Shown here piece by piece: positions 57,256 through 64,000 of a DNA stretch of 64,000 bases. The DNA comes from Dendrobium chrysotoxum. Taxonomy: Eukaryota; Streptophyta; Magnoliopsida; Asparagales; Orchidaceae. The position numbers and the translations under genes were made by a program. Numbering within the stretch: position 1 is the stretch's first letter; the number at the start of each line of letters is the position of its first letter. The notes under the pieces are model-generated. The model saw only the letters and a program-made list of their open reading frames with translations. It made no database searches and was not told the DNA's origin. Where the stretch lies: NCBI GenBank assembly GCA_019925795.1, contig CM034315.1, positions 9,362,001-9,426,000 on the forward strand. Direction: 5' to 3'.

Positions 57256-58000
57256 TTCACGTTAAATTGGATATCCCATTTTTTGAAGGACAGCTACACA
57301 TTGAAGATTGTATATATTGGGAAAGAGCGATTGAGACATTCTTTGAGTACATGAACATTTCACCTGAAAAGCAAGTTAAATATTTTGCATGCTGATTGAA
57401 GGGACAAGCTAGCACGTGGTGGATGCAAGTTAGACAAAATCGCCATCGAGAAGGCAAGGGGGATGTTCGAACCTAGAAACGAATGAAGCAATTAATGTGA
57501 GCACATTTCCTCCAAACTCATTATGAGCATCTCTTATATGTCCATTATCAACACTGTGTTCAAGGCAATAGAACTGTCAGTGAAAACACTGAAGAGTTTT
57601 ACAGGCTAAGTGCCTGCAATAACCTTCATGAATCTGACACTCAGCTTGTTGCCCGCTATATTGAAGGATTAAAAGATGCTATACATGATAAATTAGAGCT
57701 CAACCCCATTTGGACACTATCGCAAGCCTTTAATTTTGCTCTCAAGGTTGAAATTCAATTAGCGTGACACCTCTACAGTTTTAATTACCTAGTGAACAAC
57801 CAACCGAAATTAAGTCCACTGGGCAGGCGCCAAGATCGCAGCCCACTCCTCTGCCACCTACTGCCAACCCGTCCAATGCACCTAATCCAAAAATGCCTCC
57901 AAGGCCAAGGTTGCCTGCCAAGGACAACCCCTACATGAGGCCATCGACATTGAAATGTTTTCGATGCTTTCAAGTGGGTCACAAATCTAATGAGTGCTCC
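57256..58000 (+). pseudogene. gypsy gag region with CCHC zinc knuckle
   Basis: In broken frames the translation gives VKYFACxLKGQAST-WWMQVRQN-type capsid sequence, QGNRTVSENTEEFYRLSACN, ARYIEGLKDAIHDKLEL and LSQAFNFALKVEIQL, typical of plant gypsy gag. The nucleocapsid knuckle CFRCFQVGHKSNEC (57955-57996) has all three Cys and the His in C-x2-C-x4-H-x4-C spacing. Stops and frameshifts occur before and after. Confidence 0.85.
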
Positions 58001-58179
58001 ATAAGGCTACAGATTCAGCTTGTAGAAGGAGACACTGATGAGGCAGTAGATAATCAAATTGATGATCTGGAACTAGAAATAGAGGATCTATTAGAGGATG
58101 ATGGTGAACAAGTCATTTGTGTTATGGAACGACTTCTTTTAGCTCCGCGACAGCTTAATCCTTCCCAACGTAATGTCAT

Positions 58180-58300
58180 CTTCCTACTCATTATACCATT
58201 AGCGGTAAAGTCTGTGAGTTGCTTATTGATAACGGATGAACTGAAAATATTATCTCAGGATCACTAGTCCAAGCATTGCAATTGAAGACAACCCGCAATC
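58180..58300 (+). pseudogene. gypsy protease active-site region, stopped
   Basis: The frame GKV.CELLIDNG-stop-TENIIS matches the aspartic protease motif of plant gypsy elements. The codon after IDNG is TGA (58237-58239), which ends the frame inside the active site. Confidence 0.75.
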
Positions 58301-58849
58301 CACAACCTTAAAAAATAAGTTGGGTTTAAAAAGGGGTGGAAGTGCTCATAACAAAGATGTGCAGAGTCACTTTTTCCATCTGTAAGAGTTTTGCTTGTGA
58401 AGTTTTATTCAACGTCCTTAAAATGGATGTGTGCCATATCATTTTGGGATGCCCGTGGCAGTATGACAGCAGTGCTATGTATGACTGCCGCATGAACACA
58501 TACTCCTTTGAGTGGAAGGGAAGAAGGTTAAGACTTTTTCCAAATACTATGTCAGACAGCAATCATAAGGCCAAAGACAAAGCTGCTTTTCATATTGTCA
58601 CTTGTACTGTCCTGCTTGCTCAGAGGCAAAGAGATGAAATGTATGTACTTGTGGTGACCGACATTTCACATAACGACTCTGTGGACAAATTCTATGCACT
58701 GGTTTTACACTTACTGCAATAATTTGAGGACATTCTGCCAGATGAACTTCCATCAAGGCTCCCACAAATGAGATCAATTTAGCACCAAATCAATTTGATT
58801 CCTGGCACCAATCTCCCAAACCTTCCCCATTATAAAATGAGTCCAAAGG

Positions 58850-59441
58850 AACATGAAATCCTTCAAGAGATGGTTCAGGAGCTACTAAACAAACAGCTTA
58901 TTCAGCCAAGCTTAAGTCCCTATGCCATTCTCGCTTTACTTGTTCCAAAGAAAGACAACAAATGATGTATGTGTATAGATAGTGGAGCCATCAATAAAAT
59001 CACCACTAAGTTTTATTTTCCTATGCCCTTGCTTGAAGACTTGCTGGACAAACTTGCTGGTTCAAAAGACTTCTCCAAGTTGGATCTCCGTAGTGGGTAT
59101 CACCAGATATTTATACGCCCCAACGACGAATGGAAGACCGCCTTCAAAACCAGTCAAGGCTTATATGAATGTCGAGTGATATCATTTAGGCTGTACAATG
59201 CCCCTGCTACATTTATGTGCCTCATGAACGAGGTACTTAAAGATTATATTAATAACTTTTATGTTGTTTATTTTGATAATATTTTAGTTTATAACAAATC
59301 CATTGAGGACCATGTTCGGCATCTTACATCGATATTTCAAGCTCTACAAACACATCAACTGTTCCTAAACCGAGCTAAGTGCGAGTTTGCTGCCACTAAG
59401 GTTTATTTCTTAGGTTTCATCATAACGGGGGAAGGTATAGC
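58850..59441 (+). pseudogene. gypsy reverse transcriptase, catalytic Asp lost
   Basis: From 58969 the frame is open and carries MCIDSGAINKITTKFYFPMP, KLDLRSGYHQIFIRPNDEWK, TAFKTSQGLYECRVISFRLY and FLGFIITGEGI. The catalytic box YFDD is YFDN (N at 59278-59280), so one of the two metal-binding aspartates is missing. A stop precedes the segment at 58963. The frame is cut at 59441 by an insertion. Confidence 0.9.
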
Positions 59442-61565
59442 CTATAATAACCCATATTTTGACTTTGCCAATATTTTTCTGGAATCATTTTAATTTCAAA
59501 TCACAATCTATCTTTGTCATAGTATTTTGATTGTAATATTTTACTTACATGATTTTTTTCATAATTTTTAGACACCGACGAAAATCCTTAAGAAATATGT
59601 ATATATCGATACAAGTGAGGATTTCGGGATCGTCAGGTGTCAATTTGCAAACCAATTTTATCGATATTTTTTAAATATTATGATTTATTTTATGGATATT
59701 TTTATGTAATTTTTTAAGTCCTAAAATAATTTATTTAAATTTATACTAAAAATTAATTAAATTAATATTATATTAAAATATCTAAAAGCATTAATAAGAT
59801 TTTTGTTTGAAATACTTTTCCCTTAAGTTATTTCAGCAACAGAGACGTGTGAGAGGGAAAATTAGAGAAAAAGGTAAGAGAGAGAAAAAGGTAAGAGAGA
59901 GAAAAAGGAAATTGAGATTTGGAGGCCACGGTGCAATTTTTGTCCATTGGGCCAGTTGAAAAATTTGCTCGTCTCGTTGTAAGGAATCCATACCTTATCT
60001 TTTATTTCAAAGACTGTGTTTTTGATATTTTTCTAATGAAATTTGTGTTTCTGTCACCCAAAAATATGTAACTTTGTATTGGCAAAACTTTCACGGCATA
60101 ACTTTTTGTATGTTATAGAGATCATTATTATGAGCATTTTGAGTATTTATTTTAGATTTTTCACCAAATGATTTTAAAAATATAGCAATTTTTGTCTACC
60201 TAGAAATTTATTTTGACGTCTAAAAATAGTATTATATTATAATAAAAATCTTAAAATATCGTTTTATATAATTTCTAATATTTTAGTAATTTTTTAAAAT
60301 TGTGTATTTTTGCCTAATAGATTCTTTGTTGCCTACCATTATAACATTTTGACATCTTCTTAAATAAGCTAAATTATGTATTAATTGCTACAATGCATTA
60401 AAAATAGATGTGAATATGTGCTTGAGTAGTAACTTATCATTATTACTGTTATAGTATTGTGATAATAATGTGCATTTGTGAAACAAATAACTAAAGACTA
60501 GTTGACCCGTTGGTTGAATACTGATTGATCTGTACATCATGGTGGGTCGATAGGCTTTCTTTTAAATATTGTGATTTGGTGTTATCCTCTACTAATTCAC
60601 ATTATAAGAAGATTATTACTATGCCAATGGGCAAAGAGTGACAATTCTATTTACTAAGTTAATGGTTTACTAACACTGATACTAATATTGAAAAACACCG
60701 TGATAACTAGGACTTTTACTTGTTTAGTGTGACTACTAAAATGCATGTTTTGAGGTATTATTCTTATTATTATATGGATTTATTATTATTACATAAATTT
60801 ATTATTATTGCATTATTTTATTACTCCTGCCACTTTAGTGTTACTGATATAAATATTGATACTATTTGATACTATTGATTCACTGTATTGATATTATGCC
60901 TGTGATATTCTAAGCACGTGATATAAATACCTGGATAGTATGTTTACACTCTTATATGATTTTTGTACATCGACATGATTTCAACAGTCTTTACTGATAT
61001 TTTAATTTGATGCTTTATACAATTTATGTATTGATTAGTATTATGAATATGATGATTGCTTTATAGATTTAATATTCATACTGATTTATTGCTTTACTAG
61101 CTTCCGTACTATAGCGTTTTACTATTTATAGATTATATTACTCATGCATGTGAATTATACTATTTTTATACTAATTCAATAATCATATGAATGTAATTGC
61201 TATGATTTGATTGTTGACAACTTGACATGCATATTATTTCTTTATCATGCTTTGAATTTAGTTATAAATTTTGGGGACCTGCTAGGCTTTTTAAGCTCAT
61301 TATATGTGATTAAATGATTTCAGGTTAAGACAAGAGAGTAGGAATGTGAGGCTGATCAAGATTCTTCATATTTTGTTTTTTTGTTTTTAAGTTATTCCTT
61401 TGTACTCAGTATAGAGTAGTTATGATATGATTATATAGATCCTGAATATTATATATAATTTTTGAGAATAATTATAAATGTGTAAATTAATGTTTTATAT
61501 AGCTCTGATTGTTGTTTATTAAAAGATAAATGAATAATTCTTCTAATTTAGATTCTGGGGCATCA
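59442..61565 (-). mobile_element. Solo LTR nested in the gypsy RT (about 2.1 kb)
   Basis: TATAGC flanks both sides (59436-59441 and 61566-61571), and the gypsy RT reading continues across the gap (GEGI then ATDSRKVEAIIDWLRP). Read on the minus strand it starts near TGATGCCCCAGAATC and ends near GGGTTATTATAG, resembling LTRs of the TGTGATGCCCC...GGGTATTACA type with eroded tips. No ORF. The exact ends are uncertain by 1-2 bp. Confidence 0.75.
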
Positions 61566-62180
61566 TATAGCTACAGATTCTCGCAAGGTTGAAGCAATCA
61601 TCGATTGGTTGCGACCTCGTTCTCTATTTGATGTTCAAAGCTTCCACAAACTCACAAATTTTTATCATTATTTTATTCGTGGCTTTAGCATCCTCATGGC
61701 GCCTATAACTGACTGTTTAAAGGCTAAATAGTTTTTGTGGGATGAAGAAAAACAACGTAGATAGGAATCTATCAAGCAAGCACTAACCTCTACTCCTATA
61801 TTGACATTGCCAAACTTTAATCTGTCATTCCAAGTGGATTCGGATGATTCTATACTTGGCATTAGAGCCGTGCTATCACAATCAAATAAAATGGTTGAAT
61901 ATTTCAGCAAAAAAACTAACTCCAGCAAGATAAAAGTGGATTGTATACGAACAAGAATTATATGTTGTGGTTTGAGCCCTCAAATAATGGGAGCATTACC
62001 TGTTACATAGAGATTTTATTTTGTGCAGCAATCATCGTGCATTACAATTCATCAACACATAAAAATCTTAATCTAATGCATGCCTGTTGGGTCTTATTCC
62101 TTCAAAAGTTTACATTTATTTTGAAGCATAAATCTGGAAGCCAAAATCGCGTAGCTGACGCGCTTAGTAGGAAAATAGTG
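61566..62180 (+). pseudogene. gypsy RT thumb and RNase H region
   Basis: SRKVEAIIDWLRPRSLFDVQ, SFHKLTNFYHYFIRGFSILM and APITDCLKAK are the standard sequence after the RT palm. RNase H follows as FQVDSDDSILGIRAVLSQSN, VEYFSKK and HKSGSQNRVADALSRK. Internal stops (at KAK-stop and QRR-stop) and loss of the central TDH segment make it non-functional. Confidence 0.88.
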
Positions 62181-63440
62181 CTTCTAACTCAATTACAAAC
62201 TAAAATCACAGGACTAGATTGTTTAAAGGAACTTTACTCAACTGATCCAGATTTTGTAAGTATTTGGCAATTGTGTTCTTCAAGGAAGCCCAGGGAAGAC
62301 TATTTACTTCGATACGGCTACGTGTTTAAAGGCAATACCCTGTGCATTTCTAGCTCTTCGTGGCGCCACCAACTGATCTAGGAATCTCATAGTGATGGCT
62401 TGGCCGCACACTTGGGCCATGACAAAATGTTTAGTCAACTTAAAGCAAGATTTTATTGGTCAAAACTGCATCAAGATGTTGTTCTTCTAGTGGAACGCTG
62501 TTTTGTATGTCAAGAATACAAGGGTAACACGCAGAACATAGGTTATATAGCCCCTACCTCTACCTGAAACCATCTGGGAAGATATTAGCATTGACTTCAT
62601 TTTGGGGCTTCCTAGGACAAGGAGAGGGTCTGATTCTATAATTGTCATGGTGGACAGATTTTCTAAGATGGCCCATTTTATTGCTTGTAAGAAAACTTTA
62701 GACGCTGTCAATGTGGCTCTCCTGTTCTTTCACAAAGTAATTTTCCTACATGGACTACCTCGTAGCATTAGTTCGGATCGATATGTCAAATTTATCAGTC
62801 ATTTCTAGCTGGAGTTGTGGAAACGCTTACGCAAGGCCATCAATCTTAGCGCCACATACCATCCACAATCCAACAGCCAAATGGAGGTGGCTAATCGAAC
62901 AGTGGGCAGCATGCTCCGTTGTTTCGTATAGAGCCACTTAAAGTAGTGGGAGGAATTTCTTGGCCAAGCAAAGTTCGCTTACAATTCGATGGTTAACCAC
63001 TCTACCTGAAAGTGCCCCATTCAGTATTGTTTATACAAAAAGCCCAAACCATATCTTTGATATTATTGTTTTACCTAAATGTTCCGATAAAATTGCGGCC
63101 TAATTACTTGATTAATACTCTGATGTGTTGCAATAGTTCCGAAACATGTTAATTACTTCCAATAGAACATAAAAACAAGCAGCTAATATTCACTGCCAAA
63201 TCCAGATCTTTAATCCAGGCGACCTTGTCATGGTTCGCATACAGAAAGAACATTTTCCGTGGGCACCTATTCAAAACTCAACCCTCGCAAGCTTGGGCCA
63301 ACTCCAATTCTTCAACGCATCAGCGACAACGCTTACATTATGGAACTACCAGCTCACATACACACTTTAGTTACCTTCAATATTCCACCAGATGTCTCCA
63401 CCATTCACGTGGACCATGAATTTTCTGAGCAGGAGAGACC
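62181..63440 (+). pseudogene. gypsy integrase and C-terminal region
   Basis: The zinc-binding region is recognisable as LGHDKMFSQLKARFYW then VERCFVCQEYKGN. The catalytic core follows: DSIIVMVDRFSKMAHFIACK, FLHGLPRSISSDRYVKFISH and ATYHPQSNSQMEVANRTVGS, with the D,D,E residues partly retained (VDRFSK, SSDR, SQMEVANR). The C-terminal domain has FNPGDLVMVRIQKEHFP-type sequence and RISDNAYIMELPAHIHTL. Stops and frameshifts occur repeatedly, for example after KFISHF. Confidence 0.88.
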
Positions 63441-63482
63441 TGATGCGGTGCTGTAATAACATAAGGAGAAGAGCAGCATACC

Positions 63483-64000
63483 ACACATACAACTGCGCAC
63501 ATGGCCTCACGCTCTGCGCACTTGTTATGTTTTACCTGTTTCTCATTATTAGTTTTATATAATATTTACTTAATTGCAATATTCTATTTCTCTAAGAAAG
63601 AAGAAGTGCGTTTACCATGCATAATATTTATCGTTAACGATAGCATTTTTAACTTATTGCCTCCAGTCTCTTGAGATAGAAATCAGTTTGGGTTTCTGTT
63701 CATCTAATCGTTTTCTCAGTTCCCAATTGATTACTTGATTGTGATGTTATTAAAAATAAATATAAATTTTAAACTTAGTAAATATTTTTAATATAGCTTA
63801 AAATGTATTGAAATATGTTTTTAAAGATTAATAGATGTTAGAAAATATTTTTAATAGAAGTTCTCTTTTAGTTTCAAATTGATTAATAGAAGTTAGAAAA
63901 TATGTTTTTAAAGTTTTTTATGTAATAAAAAATAAATATGAATTTAAACTTTATAAATATTTTAAAAATAGCTAAAAAGGAATGATAATGATTTTTATCA
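63483..64000. other. Probable 3' LTR remnant and AT-rich DNA
   Basis: CCTGTTTCTCATTATTAGTT at 63535 resembles CCCGTTTCTTATTATTAGTT at 56699, so the LTR probably extends past this point. No right end could be fixed before the window stops. Confidence 0.4.

Larger units (their letters stand above)
56946..63482 (+). mobile_element. Degenerate Ty3/gypsy retrotransposon (Reina-like)
   Basis: Gag, protease, reverse transcriptase, RNase H and integrase segments follow in gypsy order (RT-RH-IN) on the plus strand. A 42-bp block, TGATGC.GTGCTGTAA...GCATACC, occurs at 56946-56987 and 63441-63482 and probably includes the start of an LTR, but full LTRs cannot be delimited; the 5' one looks truncated. 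The gag and C-terminal sequences resemble Reina-type chromoviruses. A 2.1-kb solo LTR interrupts pol. Confidence 0.85.

Noticed and set aside
1..64000. CRISPR arrays, bacterial operons or phage genes
   Set aside because: The window is clearly plant nuclear DNA; no regularly spaced short repeats with unique spacers were seen.

Overview
The window is nuclear DNA from a flowering plant, probably a eudicot. The evidence is a plant-type pectin methylesterase with its inhibitor-like pro-region, a U6 snRNA with plant sequence and a plant upstream element, fragments of a NO VEIN-like gene and a GH28 polygalacturonase, Tourist-, hAT- and CACTA-type DNA transposons, an RTE-like LINE, a tRNA-derived SINE, and Ty3/gypsy and other LTR elements. 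The species cannot be named from sequence alone. Most of the 64 kb is AT-rich, repeat-filled, gene-poor DNA.

Layout. 0-3 kb: intergenic, with a tandem duplication (1357-1985) and an LTR-like relic. 3-5.5 kb: a decayed minus-strand LINE interrupted by a hAT-type element with a near-perfect 8-bp target duplication. 6.4-7.06 kb and 17.9-18.6 kb: two non-autonomous hAT elements of almost identical length (662 and 663 bp), each with a perfect 8-bp target duplication and a GC-rich core that differs between copies. 7-18 kb: AT-rich DNA carrying about eleven copies of one Tourist-like foldback MITE family. 19.4-21.3 kb: the only clearly intact protein gene, a two-exon type I pectin methylesterase (584 aa). 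22-28 kb: repeats, a possible orphan exon, a segment repeated at 43.7-45.1 kb, a CACTA end, and exon 1 of a broken polygalacturonase. 28.8-36.8 kb: one 7.95-kb TG...CA element without significant ORFs, flanked by TGCAC; it is best read as an extremely long solo LTR, with a 157-bp W-box-rich tandem array and several stem-loops. 37.8-39.2 kb: exons 2-4 of a polygalacturonase pseudogene and unidentified exon-like sequence. 39.9-41.0 kb: a small LTR element with about 225-bp LTRs. 41-47 kb: repeat fragments and LINE 3' remnants. 47.4 kb: a U6 snRNA gene. 49.4-53 kb: five exon remnants of a NO VEIN-like gene. 55.2 kb: a SINE. 57-63.5 kb: a degenerate Ty3/gypsy element (Reina-like by its gag and pol motifs) with a 2.1-kb solo LTR nested in its pol.

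Functionally, only the pectin methylesterase and probably U6 look alive. The polygalacturonase remnants belong to the same pectin-remodelling chemistry, but their order is permuted and they carry frameshifts and a stop. I found no convincing new multi-gene system. The most unusual items are the giant LTR with its W-box array and a covarying stem-loop seen twice in the window, the paired hAT elements with exchanged cores, the U6 compensatory base pair, and a 23-mer repeated five times within about 4 kb.
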